Positions 1-12,715 of a stretch of 64,000 bases of DNA are shown here, piece after piece (within the stretch, counting starts at the first letter, position 1; each line of letters starts with the position of its first letter). A program made the translations under genes and the position numbers. The notes beneath the pieces were generated by a model. It was not told where the DNA came from. It did not search any database and saw nothing but the letters and a program-made list of their open reading frames with translations. Where the stretch lies: contig JAOTOL010001137.1 in the NCBI GenBank assembly GCA_034440575.1, positions 144,001 through 208,000 on the forward strand. The letters run 5' to 3'. This DNA comes from Imbricaverruca yamaguchii. Taxonomy: Eukaryota; Arthropoda; Thecostraca; Neoverrucidae.

Positions 1-3000
1 ACTGAAGATGATCGCTCTCAAATATTGACCTGCAATGTCACCTATGCAAAATTATGCGGCTATATCTCCGGGTCGCTGCCGTATGAAGCTAAAACTTTCC
101 AGATTGATTCAACACCCGACTACCATATGCACCCGTAGGTTGAAATCGCTCGATGGCGGTGTCCCCGTTGGTTGTTTGGTGCTGGACCGCCCAACTGTTT
201 AAAGGTGGATGATGCCTTTATTATGTTAAATATGCTTTTAGCTTTCACTGTAATTAGGATGATTTACGGATTTTGACGTGCGAGAAGTGGCATGTGCGTA
301 CTGGATAGCCATGACATCACTGTGCGTATATTATGGCTGGAGTCGCCCACTAAATCGACATGTTGTCGGATTTGAAGACGGAGTCTAATCTGAATATTTT
401 GGGGCGCCGGGTTAGGCATGGGTCCCAACTTGTAAAAGTTGCCCTGAGGTGGAATGGGTCGAATATACACCACCTCTTGTGATTCGGTTTAAGTCGACTC
501 CGCTTAATTGCAGTTGTATATATATATATATAAGTATGTATATCCATTTTCGTTTAAAAACACAGGCTATATCAGGTTTGTCCCTTTTCCATTCAGACCC
601 GAGTTGTCTCCCTTTCTATTCTGATATGTCATCCGTAATCTCTGGGACGTGGTTATGACCAATACCAATGCGGATTGCCGGTATTTATTTTTATCCAGCA
701 CGCTTCGGCCGACGTAATTTGTTCTGATGGCTCAAGCCCTTCATTTGTTCAATGTTCTACATGTGTCCAGCCCAATGACCTGATTAGATGGCATAGAATA
801 CTGCTTTGGCGCTTATGCTAAATGAGATGATTTTGAGCTTTAGCTGAATACTTCCACCGGCGATCCGTTGACGGATAGGACGTCAGCGAGCCAACACGAA
901 ACCAACTTGTGAATAGGTTAGCGGTCACGGGAGAAACGATGACTTCCTTTGGCGAGTGGCTTGTTTGCTATATGAGGTTCATCATGAACTTACTCCAGCC
1001 AGCCAAATGCTGCAAGTGACGGGCGAGCCCAGATGTTGCATATGCAGCCCCAGTAAAGGCTGAAGTCAACGGAGTGTCATCGGGCGTGTCCAGCGTCCTA
1101 GGAACGCGAGAATAAAATGTGGTTGGGGACAAGAGCAACGTCGAGTTTTAAGAAAACGGTAACCGTGTTGCTTCTCACTGGTGACGGGTTCATGGGTCAT
1201 ATAATCACATGGGGAAAACCTGACCATTTGCCAACAAGCCTGTATTTAGCACCCAATGTTGTCTATACGTTTGCGTATATGCATCAACTATTGTTTTTCA
1301 CTGCCGTGTTCTACATTGTGTGGGCTCGAATCCCGCTACCAACTGCTGAACCTCTCCCATTACGGGCACGGCGTGAGAAATGCCTACGCTAAAGGAACAT
1401 TGCATTTGAACACGTCCTTAATTAACATATTAATTCTGATTATTGTTAAATGCTGCTTCTGTTTCATTATCTTTGCGACACCGTTGTGTGGAGGGTGGGG
1501 TCCGGCACGTGAGTTCTGTCAATGACGGGGAATTTCCAACTCAGAGAAACCCTGGTTCGCTGTTTACACGTCGGCCTTTTGGGTTCGATTTTTAGATACA
1601 TCGCCATGGGGTTAATGTTAAGATTTCACGAAAAATAGGGGTGCCATGGCGCCCACGCCCCTTGCCTATGCCTTAACCAATGCTCCTATACCTATGTCTA
1701 GGTATACACCCGCGGCTATGACGTCGTTTATAATATCCCTCGAATATGATAATAATGTTATAACACCATGAATATATGATACTATTATATACCTGGCGTA
1801 TTTTAACGCCAGCCACATTCACAAAGAAATGTACAATTGTTGTACCACGGTTGCGGCAGCCAGTACCGAAATAGTGCCCACGGTGCTTGAGTGGCCGCCG
1901 GGCTGACAATGTTGATACTTTTCCGCTATCAGGGAATTTTGGCCGAAATGGGCTGAAATTCGATACCAGTGCCGGCACCAGTGAAACGCGCCGATTCTTT
2001 GTCGGTATCAATACAACTAGCTTAACGATGACATCGTTGCAAGACATTGCTAATGTGCAACATATAAAATGGTCGATCTCAGAGTGAGCTTAGGCAGGTG
2101 ACCTATGATGGATTTTCGGCGCTAAATATCACTTCAAGTGTTAGTGGGAGACTAGGTCCTATAATAGTCATCCGCTCGCACAAGATGACCACAACATATA
2201 ATTTATATCTGGGAGAGTGACAGCATATGGTGGAAGACCTAAAAGCACCGCCAAAGGATCCTAGTACACCCTTCCGGTAAATGATACGTTACCGTTTCTA
2301 ATCTAGCCGAATCTACCTAACCATTTACATTTTATCCCTTCGCCTTTCTGTTCGAACTCCCTGACTGCCAACCCGGCATTAATTTCCAACCAGCGTGATA
2401 TTAGTTCTCCAGAGGCTTCATACATTTCACCGATTTAAAGGCGTATTCCAACTTTTGTCAATTTTGTGTGCTTGTGGCGGCAGAAGAGGAACCGCTGTTA
2501 AAATATTGCTCACCAATATTACTGCATCGGAAGATTAGTTTTGACCGTTCCAAAGGCGCACGAAGATTTGTGTAGCAATCGCGCATGACGTGCTTACCCA
2601 TGTGTTTGTTATTCTGCAGTTGTGATCGTGGTAACTATTTTGACCCACTGAAGAGAGATATTGATAGATTTGTCTTGGAAAATCTAGATATCCGAGATAT
2701 AGGAGTGGGGATGTCTACGAAGCATTTCGCTAATTATGCATTTTATGTGTTTGTGCACTCACACACTCACTGCACTCTAGTTGCATTGGTGTAGACGTTC
2801 GTTAGGGCCCGTGGACGTACATAAAGGACCGCAAACTTTCAGAGGTGCAGCACACTTTGGGAATGGTCCCGACACATGCGTACTTGCCCGTAAACGCTTG
2901 TGGATTCCCGTAGATATTCGTAATAACCATTTCCTAACTTGAATTCTATAAGAGATATTATCTTGACACTTTCAACGTAAACAGGTCCCCAACCGTCAAT

Positions 3001-3413
3001 GATCCCCACCAGATTTCATGCCATTCGGTTTAGAAACAAAAGTTAGCGGGTTGACCTCTTGAGCGTCCCACCAATATGAAGGAGAATCGGCAAGCTACCA
3101 ATGAGTACACTATACACTCGGGTAAATTTTATTTAAGAAGTTATTCACAATATTCGGTCGATCTATGATCCATCGATAATGACTGAACACATCAGGCTCA
3201 AAACCAACCATCAGGTACAAAAATATCCAACTTGGATCACAGGACACGTATCTGGTATGAATTTCTCGGCCTCCCACATTTTGCCGAACTCATCGACCTG
3301 CCATCTGTTGACAAGAGTTGAACTAGAGGTTCCTAAATTTACCGCTTTGCCACGCCAGTACGATAAGGTTGAAAATGATTTCACGTAGCATATTTTCGCC
3401 GAAACGGTGTGGA
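1..3413. other. No gene recognised
   Basis: Unique-looking sequence of ordinary composition. The longest open frames are short, overlap on both strands and resemble no family I know. A short TA-rich run lies near 517-533. I see no RNA gene, splice-consistent exon or tandem array here. Confidence 0.6.
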
Positions 3414-3876
3414 CATTGTGATCTGTGGACATTATGAACTGTGGACATTATGAACGTGTGGACATTGTGACCTGTGGATACTATGAACTGTGGACATTGT
3501 GAGCTGTGGAAGTTGTGAGCTGTGGATATTATGAACTGTGGACAATATGAGCTGTGGACATTATGAGCTGTGGACATTATGAACTGCGAAGATATTAAAC
3601 GTGTGGAAGTTATGAACTCGAGCTTGTGGACATTATGAACTGTGGATAGTATGACCTGTGGACATTGTGAACTCGTGGACATTATGAACTCGTGGACATT
3701 ATGAACTTGTGGACGTTATGAACTTGTGGTACTTATGAACTGTGGACACTGTGAACTGTGGACATTGTGATCTGTGGACAGTGTGAGCTGTGGACATTAT
3801 GACCTGTGGACATTATGAACTGTGGACATTGTGAGCTGTGAGTTATGAACATGTGGACATTGTGAACTGTGGACCT
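3414..3876. repeat. 16-bp minisatellite (GTGGACATTATGAACT type)
   Basis: About 28 head-to-tail copies of a 16-base unit, GTGGACATTATGAACT with variants GTGA for ATGA and CC for AA. The array begins at the 3' end of the degraded LINE coding sequence that reads leftwards from 6.4 kb. It may therefore have grown from, or been captured at, the LINE 3' tail. It is translatable in some frames only because the unit lacks stops there; it is not a gene. Confidence 0.9.
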
Positions 3877-6410
3877 ACGTCTTTTGCATTTTTTGCAAGG
3901 GTGCAGACGGCACTGAGCGGCTCCACCCCAGAGAGATAGACAATAAAGGATGTGAGGAAAAACGTGGAGCTGGACTAAGAGCTTGAGGACATCCGTGGTG
4001 AAATGATGGCAAAATTTGTATAGGGATGCTATGATGGCATTGCATTTGCGCACAACCATGGATATGTGAGAATTCCAACTAAGCTGCTGGTCGAGGAGAA
4101 CACCTAAGACTTTAACGGTGGGACGTGGAGTTATGTTGGAATCTGAGAGTGATCTGGAAGTTCATTGCCTTTTTAATGACGCCTTGGTGCCAAAGAGGGT
4201 GAATTGAGTTTTGTCCTGGTTCATCCTTAGACTGTTGGACTGAACCAATTTTGTAGACTAGATATGGACTCCTCGACGCGTGCCTTGAGGCTGGATAAGT
4301 CGGTAACGTCGGTAACGTAGATAATGATCTAGGAGCTGGGTATCGTCGGCATAGGATATTAGGCGGCCATGAGGGAGGAAAGAGAACAGGTCGTTGATGA
4401 AGATGAGAAAGAGGATTGGCCCGACGATGGAGCCTTGTGCCACGCCATGAGATAGGTGAAGGATGGAGGAGCCTCCGTTCACCGTCTGCTTCCGGTCGCT
4501 GAGGTAGCTGCGGAACCATTAAATCGACTGCACGCCATACCATCCGAGCTTGGTCAGGACACCATGATCGACGCTGTCGAAGGCTTTGCTGAGGTCTATC
4601 GTTGTTAGTGACGCGACGTGGCCCTTGTCTACCATCTGTTGCATTCATTCGACAGCATCAAGCATGGCGTCCTCCGTACAGTGGTTCGGTTGGTAGGCGT
4701 ACTGTAAAGACGAGAGTGCATGATTGTCATGCAGGTACGACACCAATTGCATGGAGACGACCTTTTCCGTGATTTTGGAGAGTACAGACAGAATTGAGAT
4801 TGGTCTAAAATTGCTAAGATCAGAGCGATCGCCTGACTTAAAGATTGGCGTGACACGGGCGACTTTCCATGCAGTGGGGAAGGTCTGCGTGGTAATAGAA
4901 CAGTTAATGAGATGGAGCAGATGTAGGCCGATGACAGCGAAACACTTTTTGATTGCGTGGAGGGACTCCGTCGACTCCGACTGCTCTGGATGAACTCATT
5001 CGCCCTATCGCATTTGAGAGCTCAGGTAGAGTGGCAGGGTGTAGCATCAGCGCCGACGCGCACACTCTGGGCGGTCGGGGACCATGCTTGGGGCTATCGT
5101 CGCGCATCACCTCCGCCGTTATACGTGCGCCAACCTCTGCGAAGTGCAAATTGAACTCGTCTGCACGGGCTAACACATCTTCAACACTGTCGGTGGGTTC
5201 CTCTGTCGGTCGGAATGCAAACTCTTTCAAACGGCGCCAAAACTCCCGTCGGTCAGTCAGCAGGTCACCACACAGGAACTCGCGGCGGGCTTGGATAAGT
5301 TTACTTTTCAGGCAGTTTCGGCTCTGTTGATAGGTTTGTCGTGCTTCCGGTGTTCTGGATGTCTCCCACTCTCTTCTCGCTGCGTCGCGCTCCTCCATGG
5401 CTGACGTGAGCACGGCATTATCTCGGAGCCATGGACAGTGCGGATGACGCCGTGTCACGGTGATGAGCGGGCAGTGCTCATCTATGGCCGCGTTCCAAAC
5501 CATCATGAGGGCCGCCAGCTTCCAATCAACGTCGGTAGCCTCGTAGAGTGGCCCCCAATCAGCGGTCAATAGGCTCAGACAGAGAGCATTCCAGTCCACG
5601 CGTCTCCACGGCCTGGTGGTGACGGGGGCGGAGCACGTTGGGCGCTGCCTGCGGATCTGAGCGTTGATGAGAATTGGCTGGTCATCTGCTATTGGATCCG
5701 GGAGTACAAGTGCGGGTGTGGAGAGGTCTGTGATGTTCGTTATGATGAGGTCCAATAGCGAGGGTGTAGGGAGGAGGTGAGTTGGCTGCATCACCAGCTG
5801 TTTGAGGCTCAGGTCGTTCAAGATGTTTGTCAAGCTGCGGGCGTTGGAGTTGTCCGCGTCCATATTGATATTCAGGTCCCCCAATGCCACAACTGGCTTG
5901 TTTGTGGAGACCGCCGCCTGAAGCTGCTACTCTATGGGCCCCAACCCTCTGGTGACGGATGCGCTGGGTGGCCGGTAGATGGCGCCGACGATCGCAGTTC
6001 GCCGGCCGGCGCCCGTCACTGAGAGCCAGAGCGACTCGACTGCGGAGTCGGCGCCGCCCATGTCCAGTCTCGTGACTCGGAAGTGTTCGCGGGTTAGTAT
6101 GGCGACTCCTCCGCCTCGCAATGCGGCGCGGGATCCCGACGGCGCTATGCGGTCACATCTGGTGATTCGGTAACCAGGAAAGACCAACACTCTGCCGGTG
6201 ATTTCTGTCCGTAGCCAGGTCTCGGAGACGCATAGCATATCCAGTTGGTACCTGTCCAGTAAGTAGGGGCATGCAAGAGATAACTGTTGCAACATAATTC
6301 CTCCCCACTCGGTGCAGGAGCGTAAACAAGGGTGGGGGCACTGGGGGCATGTTCCACCCATGGGAAGTTGGTACCCCTCAGGCCAGGAAAAGGCGCCAAC
6401 ATTACATTTA
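3877..6410 (-). pseudogene. Degraded non-LTR retrotransposon ORF2 (CR1/L2/Jockey-like), endonuclease plus reverse transcriptase
   Basis: Read leftwards, the order is an APE-type endonuclease, then a reverse transcriptase, then the short C-terminal segment. Endonuclease signs are the SETWL motif and a GGGVAIL block (5927-6361), followed in another frame by ALGDLNINMD and LLDLIIT (4904-5890). The RT is in pieces: a segment with NFRPISIL (about 4629-4860), the segment with LSKAFDSVDHG, then [18 protein letters not shown] and the catalytic YADDTQLL (about 4258-4500). The tail VFPHILYCLSLWGGAA lies at about 3900-4000. Frames shift at least three times and in-frame stops interrupt it (for example near 4645 and 4520), so it is dead. 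The family is known to reverse-transcribe its own RNA at a nicked target. Exact clade is uncertain. Confidence 0.9.
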
Positions 6411-6654
6411 GGCTGCCGGCGGAGGTACCGATACTGGGTGGAATATCACGCCCTTATCACCCACATGCAGATACGGCACCTGGAGCTAGTTTTCAGGATT
6501 GTTTTCCATTTTTCATTCATATACGTCTAGACCAGGGGTGTTTTTAATATAAATTTTTGAGGGGCACGTGTCCCCTCAGTGTTGGCTCTGTCCCTAATAA
6601 TTTGGACTTGTACCATGGCCATTGGCCATGGAACATGCGTTCCATCGGTGTGGG

Positions 6655-6765
6655 GCATATATATATACGCACATATTTAAGTATATATATATATATACAT
6701 ATATAAGTATCTATAGATATATACACACATATATACATTTATATGTATATACATATGTGTATGTG
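6655..6765. repeat. TA-rich microsatellite
   Basis: Imperfect (TA)n and (CA)n runs interrupted by CG and AAG. Confidence 0.85.
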
Positions 6766-7565
6766 TAACATTCGTGATAAGTGATAAGTGGTAGAGGAAT
6801 GCCAGTGCAATATTCCTCGTAACGGGTTACCGCAATCATAAGTGATATGCCATCGTTCGCTGTAATATTCAATAAATGTATAGCTTACCTTGATATGGGT
6901 GCTATATAGCCTACGCAGTCGATGCGCCTCTAAACCACAATAACTAGTGGTTGAGTTAACCACCAGTAGATGTCGCCGCGGTCGTCGGTCAGCTGAGCTA
7001 TGCAAGCCCAATACAGTTCTCGCTCCGACTTCCTCGCGTGTGTATCGTGCCCTACGGAGGTCTCAGCCCTGGAACCGAACCAATAAATAACTAGCTTACC
7101 TTGACAATGTGGTTTTTATATTTTAATTAACCGGATTTGTCTCCTCATCTCACTTGGATAAGTAGGTACATTACATAGCTGGGCCGTAGGTACCCGGCAA
7201 ATAATGGAGGATATTAGTTTTGAGTCTTCAACGATATTTCATCTACATCGAAACCAATTAGTTTGCAAGCGATCAACATGATGTTCGTATTAGACGAAAG
7301 TGAAGCTTTCGAAGTAAATGTAATGGAAGTAATGGAAAAAATGTAATGGAAGCATAACACGCAAGACATGCATATACAATATGACATGACACCTTGTCTC
7401 TTGACCGGACACAAACGCTCCAGACGTGCAGCACGCGCGCATCCAACTATTCAGAGCACATGATTTTTCTGCACAAACATGCACGAACCGCACGCACTCG
7501 CGGTGACATACCGACCGTCACCACGTGGACGCCAACCCTGACCGGCTGGCAGCTGGCACCCACCA

Positions 7566-7622
7566 ATGGTGACTGGCGACTGGCGACTGCCGACTGGCGA
7601 CTGGCGACTGGCGACTGCCGAT
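7566..7622. repeat. 7-bp GACTGGC tandem repeat
   Basis: About eight copies of GACTGGC, some as GACTGCC. Confidence 0.85.
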
Positions 7623-7963
7623 TAATGCACGACACCGACTGCCAGAGGAGATCGACACAGCACCGGCGCCGACTCTCACACCAGTCGAACGAGCTGCGGC
7701 GTGCGCAGCGGTCGCACCGCCGTGCGGCGCACGACGCACTGACCGCCGGTCGGCACGGCCACCGCCCGACACCAGACACCGTCTCCGTCGCCAACCTCTA
7801 GCGATCCACTGATGACGCGAACGCCAGCTGGCGACAGCACAAACACTCCCCAAAACCGCGAGTTCGACACGTATCGGCCGGTCGATGCTCGTCAGGCTGA
7901 TGTCACTGAAGGACGGATTTCCGCCGCGCACCAGCGCCGCCAGCTGACCGCCGGACAGTGACG

Positions 7964-8150
7964 TCACCGCTTGACGAAGCTCCTGTCCATGTCGCCGGCC
8001 GACCGCTGGATGTTGTAGCGGTTGGAGCGGATGCGGTCGGCGACGGTGCCGCGATCGGCGGCGGCCCGCAGCTGGTCGGTCACGAACGTCGGCTGGCCCT
8101 CACGCTCCGCCAGGTGCTCGCGAGCCTCGCGCTCCCGCTCGCTGTCGTAC
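7964..8150 (-). CDS. CWC25: CWC25, last coding exon (C-terminus)
   Basis: This exon encodes the 61 C-terminal residues of pre-mRNA-splicing factor CWC25, a spliceosomal protein needed for the first transesterification step. The frame opens RYDSEREREAREHLAER and ends in a block around DRIRSNRYNIQR, then DRSFVKR and TGA. In animal CWC25 the corresponding end reads RVKRNIYSLQRTS, then NFMKR, so the alignment covers the full exon. The acceptor is TGACAG before G-TAC. The preceding exon ends in AG, giving the arginine codon AGG across the junction, so phase agrees. Immediately upstream in the intron lies a 42-bp array (8141-8550) whose units copy this acceptor and the first coding bases. Confidence 0.88.
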
Positions 8151-8550
8151 CTGTCACACGTTGCGGCAATGAGTCTACTAACTGTCGTACATGTCACATG
8201 TGGCGGCAAGGAGAGTCCCGCTCGCTGTCGTACCTGTCCACGTGGCGGCACTGAGAGTCCACTCATTGTCGTACCTGTCACATGTGGCGGCAGTGAGAGT
8301 CCACTCATTGTCGTACCTGTCACATGTGGCGGCAGTGAGAGTCCACTCATTGTCGTACCTGTCACATGTGACGGCAGTGAGAGTCCACCCACTGTCGTAC
8401 CCTACAAACATGGCGTCAGGCAGTTCCACACACTATCGTACCTGACAAACGCGACATCAGGCAACCCCAACTCCCTGTCGGATCTTGCAAAGGTTGTAGC
8501 TGACAAACATGGCGTCAGACAGCTCCACTTACTATCGTATCGGACAAGCG
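8141..8550. repeat. 42-bp minisatellite copying the CWC25 last-exon acceptor
   Basis: About nine units of roughly 42 bases abut the CWC25 last exon. Read on the minus strand, the best-preserved copies contain TGACAG-GTACGACAATGAG. The real junction reads TGACAG-GTACGACAGCGAG. Because 42 is 14 codons, several units stay open in the exon's own frame (RYDNEW where the exon has RYDSER). The distal units are more diverged. Confidence 0.9.
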
Positions 8551-8645
8551 TCGCGCTGCATTGGATTGTGACTTCACCACGTACGTACTCAGCAGCTGGG
8601 GCCATACGGTGTCGTCCGCCTCTCACTCTGGCCGGAAGGGCGGAC

Positions 8646-8706
8646 GTTGCGGGGAATCGAACCCCGTACCTCTGGCGTGCCTAACCACTGAGCTATTGAC
8701 GCCCTG
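8646..8706 (-). other. tRNA-like internal promoter remnant
   Basis: On the minus strand there is an A-box-like TAGCTCAGTGG and, 30 bases on, a perfect B box GGTTCGATTCC in a paired CGGGG/CCCCG T-arm. The bases that should form the acceptor and D stems do not pair, so this is more likely a SINE or tRNA pseudogene than a working tRNA. Confidence 0.5.
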
Positions 8707-8789
8707 ACAAGCGTGACATCAGACATCCAACAGCTGGACAAAACGAGTTATGTCCAGACCAATGGTTTCCAGCGGTTTTACCCAGTGAA

Positions 8790-9560
8790 CCCAGGTTTTC
8801 CGGTCAGATCCTCACACGCCGTCTCCGTGGGTCATTATATACCACCCCCAATATCTAAACTAAGCGTCACACAAAATAGGATAATGCCATAGGAAAGAAA
8901 TCGACGAGTAGGCCCGGAACAACGCCAAAGGTTTCCAACCTCAAAAAGTGACGTCACTATGGGGTCTATGAGGTCACGAATGTCGCCATATTTTTGGCTC
9001 CGGGGAATTCAATTCGGGAAAATTTTACAAACAAAACTTGTCTTGAATCATAAAAGAAAGACGAAATCAACTATGGTCCCCAAATGTTAGCCGATCAAAA
9101 AATAAATCGTTTGATTTTTTTTTTATTTTCGAAGCTGAGTTTTCAATATTTAATTCTTATTTTTCTAATGGGTAAAACACACCGAGAAAACTTGTTTTAA
9201 GTACATTTAACATCATAAACATTTCTTCTTTTAGCCTGCATCTTCGATTTTAACCGTAGTGGTAAATATGCCATAAAAGGTGATGAGAACGCCAAAAATC
9301 CCTTTGGTGCATTTCGTTGCGTCCCTAAAGATAAATAAAGGATGGAAGTTGCATTCAAATAGCTTTACCAGCTAAAGCGTGACAACATGTTGAACGCTTT
9401 TGTTAAGAGGTGACCCGACTGACATTGGCTTACTCGATGACCGCGAACTACCTGACCTCAAAATTGTCACACGCCAAATTTGCGTGGACAAAAGTATGGA
9501 AAAATTTTGGCGGGCTGGCGCGCGCCGTTATCCCGCTATCCTAGACAAACCACAGTTGGT
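8790..9560. repeat. Dispersed repeat R1, copy 1
   Basis: Co-linear in the same orientation with 56565-57310. Shared landmarks in order are GGTCAGATCCTCACAC, CGACGAGTAGG, AAAAAGTGACGTCAC, GGCTC(T/C)GGGGA, CATCCCTAA-like GCGTCCCTAAAGATAA, and TAAAGCGTGAC near the end. No coding capacity is obvious. It could be a non-autonomous DNA transposon; no terminal repeats were confirmed. Confidence 0.7.
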
Positions 9561-10810
9561 TGAGAGCGTGAGCGGAAATACCCATAAGACGACACGGATG
9601 AAAAACCGAGCAAAACTAGACAAAACCTGGACGATTGGAATACTATTTTAAAGGTCTTTGAATACTGGCGATACTTTACAAAAAATATACTCACGAATGA
9701 ATGAAATTACACACTGAAGCCTTAGACATTTGGGCTCATGCACTCAATACATGTCTAACTATTATGCAATATGACTATTATATATGACATATTGTGGTGG
9801 AATCTCATTAGTCCATCCGCCTTTAATTTTTATATTAGTTCATTATTGTGTCCATTAACAATGGGCTGGCAACTGCTCTACGGGATGCATTACCAGTTAT
9901 CATCCAAGAGCTTCTTTAATGCAAACAACAAAGGACCAGTGACCAGGAAGACAGCTTTATTTGGATGTATCTCACTCATGATCTACAGTACTTTTGAGTA
10001 AGTCCGAGCTATTCTCAGTCTACCTGCTCGTTGTTGACCTCACACAGGCAGAGGAAAACATCCATGCTCTCTGCTCTTCCCTACTAGCTATTAACACGGG
10101 TTCGGGTTCGGGTGGGGGTTTCCCACCCTGAGGCTTCACAAAGCAACGGGCAAATGGCAGCGTGCAGCGCGACCAAAATTTATGAACTATTTAAGATTCA
10201 TGAGCGGATCTATTTGTAGTGTGTTCATCGTGATACCACTAATGTCACTGAGCTAGATTATGTCTATGTCAGATCGTCGTTTCCGAGGGTTCTTGGTAAG
10301 TTATCGGGATTATGGGCGCATCAATCATTCTGTTCATCACATTGCGAACATATATCATTAGCACGCACGCCGGAGGGCCTCTCACACAACGCGCACCCTA
10401 CGGGAAGGGCTGATTCGACACCACCCCCTAAGATCTCGAGCAAGTCCGAAGGTAGAAGCACAACATGTGAAGGATTGACTTCAACTGTTTTACGCTCGTT
10501 GCAATATACATTTCATGATCCTAGGTCAATACCTATGAGAGTCAAGTGGAGCTGAGGTCGGAGGACACACTGCACTGAAGCGTCGAATGAACATTTCTGA
10601 CCTCAACTTATCGGCGGCAGGGCGGCCAGGCGACCGGTCGACATACCATGCAACACTGCAGTTGCCATATTTACGAACGGATTCCCCCAAAAAAGCATTG
10701 CACAGGTTGTCCCGAACAATTTTTAACAAAGCCACATCATATAATTACAATAACCTGAAGTTTGGATACGGTATGGGACATTCATCGTGTGCCTTTTGAT
10801 ATATACGTTA

Positions 10811-10972
10811 TTGTTGGTTATTGGTTTTACGACACATCGACAGTTCAGTCATGTAGTGTCGCCAATCTCTCACGCCGATTGGTCGCCGGCGAAGAGTAGC
10901 GACAGGTGAGACTCGAACCCACAACTTTTCGATTGTGAAATGAGCAACTTACCCCTAGACTACTCGTCCCCA
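10811..10972 (-). mobile_element. tRNA-derived SINE, family A (CpG-rich copy)
   Basis: Minus strand begins GGACGAGTAGTCTAGGGGTA (A-box-like TAGTCTAGGGG), then a B box GGTTCGAGTCT. It continues through a body ending in a TTGTTGGTTATTGG-like run. Two further copies lie at 15126-15292 and 33525-33695. Repetition plus the split pol III promoter supports a SINE. Confidence 0.8.
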
Positions 10973-11202
10973 TATACGTTTTAATTATTAGCTCATGCGG
11001 TATTCTAGTACCAGCTTGGGGAGTGCATTGTTTACAATACATATACCGCAATGCAAGGGAAACTCGCCAAGCAGAGGCCTACAAACACCGCCGTTGGAAG
11101 TGGCATTGCCGCAGTTCACGTGCTGGCTCATCCAATGGGAATGTGAAACGTACCATCTGTTCCGTGAAACTGCAGTGTCATGGTTGCAGAACATCCACTT
11201 AC

Positions 11203-11790
11203 CTTGCTACGTTGTCAGCTCGCTGCTTGTCCTGCCAGGAAGCGTTGTCCATCATCTCCTGCCGCTTCTTCTCAATCTGCTCCTGCGATAGTTCGCCTAC
11301 TCGTCTACGCTCCCCATCACGTCTGCTCCTTTCCTGTCCCCGATCTTTGTCTCCGCCTCTGCTCCACTCCTTTGTCCGGTCCCTATCTCCACCTCTGCTC
11401 TTGTCTTTTGTCCGGTCTCTGTCGCCGGCTTTGCTTCTCTCGTCCCCACGGTCTCTGTCGCCTCGCCTGTTTCTCTCGTCTTCCCGGTCTTCTTCTCCAC
11501 CTCTGTTCTTCTTTTTCGCCTGGCCCCTATCGGCACCTCTGTTCCTCTCGTCTCCTCGGTCTCTGTCGCCAGATTTGTTCCTCTCCTTCCCGCGGTCACT
11601 GTGTCTCCCATCTCCCCGATCTCCGTTGCCTCCTCCGTCGCGATCTCCTAGCCGGTTACTGTCTCCTCTGTCTGAGTGGTTCCTGTAGCTCAGATCCGGA
11701 CGGCTCTTGCCTCTTTTCTCTTCCCTATTTCTGCTGCTCGTCTCCGTCGGGTCCCTTGCCGCTCGTTCATCCACTTTCACTCCGTTTAGC
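11203..11790 (-). CDS. CWC25: CWC25, Arg/Asp-rich exon with conserved KKRQEMM block
   Basis: This exon of 195 complete codons is mostly low complexity, built of degenerate units such as GDRDRGDERNR. Such RD/RS-type tails are usual in CWC25 and other splicing factors. It ends in the conserved block EQIEKKRQEMMDNASW, matching animal CWC25 ELERKRQEMMENAKW, the best evidence for identity. Splice sites are TTTTCGCAG before G-CTA and AG before GTAAGT. It starts with one base and ends with two, matching exons on both sides. The repetitive DNA here gives long open frames in the other strands, which are shadows. Confidence 0.85.
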
Positions 11791-12715
11791 CTGCGAAAAT
11801 GCGCACATGGTTGGGGGCCGTTCAGCGCATCTGACCGCCACCGCGCCAAGGTGCCAAACAGCAGCTCCAAAGGGCGATGTTGGCCGCAGAAATAGCGTCA
11901 GAAATACACGTGCACAGAAATCTTGACTGAACAAAAATATAGAATGCCCTTAGCCAACATGCCCCACGAGCTCGAGTTTAATACATGTGCTTACGAGGTT
12001 TGAATACAGGTCCTTTTATATTTACTTGGGTGGTTCATGACGTACTTTATGCACAAGTCTAATGGCGCCGCCCACACTGTTTCGCTGGTGGACCACGGGA
12101 TTGGGAAATGTCCGAGTGGTGCGAGTATTGAACTCGGGACCTTTGGATCCAGACCTGAACATCTTAACCACCCGGCCATCCCGCCCCTTAGAATGTAGAT
12201 CAATGTGGGCGTATCATAATTTCCAACAATAAGAAATCGCTTAGGATATCGGTGGAGTAATGATTAGCTACATATCCAACGCAATTCGACTCAGCACGAA
12301 ATATGTTTCCAGGTGACACGCGCTGTGGCCGATGTTCGAGTCCATAGGCCAGCGTGGGCGCTCGGCTGGGTCGCGGCCAAGAACGTTTCAATGGGAAGGC
12401 TGACAACATGTTTAGAAAGGCCGAGCAGGAAGCAATTTTGCTTTTCAAAGATATGCCATACTTGAATCACAATTAATCTTCCTCATAAATATTAGAAACT
12501 GGCTTGATGTCTGTCGGCAGAAGGCAATAACGTGCCCGCTTGAACATGGCTCCTACTCATGACGATTAAAAGCGGGTTGGTATCTGGACAATCATATTCT
12601 TTCCCATAGATCTCGACCGCTCATTGTTCCGAGTAATGGCAGGTGAGACTATGACAACAATGCACTGAAGCGACACCCGACAGCCAGCTCTGGCACCGGG
12701 AACACCACAACTGAC
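11791..12715. other. CWC25 intron with SINE
   Basis: Intron between the two larger CWC25 exons; it contains a SINE of a second family (about 12005-12190) and nothing else I recognise. Confidence 0.6.
12005..12190 (-). mobile_element. tRNA-derived SINE, family B (tRNA-Ser/Leu-like head)
   Basis: Minus strand: GGATGGCCGGGTGGTTAAGA resembles a class II tRNA A box (Ser/Leu type), followed by a B-box-like GAGTTCAATACTC. A fragment of the same head is embedded at about 40150-40195. Called from promoter structure only; few copies are in view. Confidence 0.6.

Larger units (their letters stand above)
6411..7963. other. Non-coding stretch with simple repeats
   Basis: Contains an AT-dinucleotide-rich patch (about 6655-6765) and a 7-base GACTGGC repeat (about 7566-7622). 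From 7963 down to about 7520 on the minus strand the sequence is GC-rich and open. That is immediately past the CWC25 stop, so it is either 3' untranslated sequence or an unrecognised exon. I could not assign it. Confidence 0.4.
8551..11202. other. CWC25 last intron, repeat-rich
   Basis: Intron between CWC25 exons, minus strand. It holds the array tail, a tRNA-like patch (8646-8706), one copy of a dispersed repeat (about 8790-9560) and a tRNA-derived SINE (about 10811-10972). I see no coding exon in it. Confidence 0.6.

Noticed and set aside
8646..8706. Functional tRNA gene
   Set aside because: A and B boxes are good, but acceptor and D stems do not pair.
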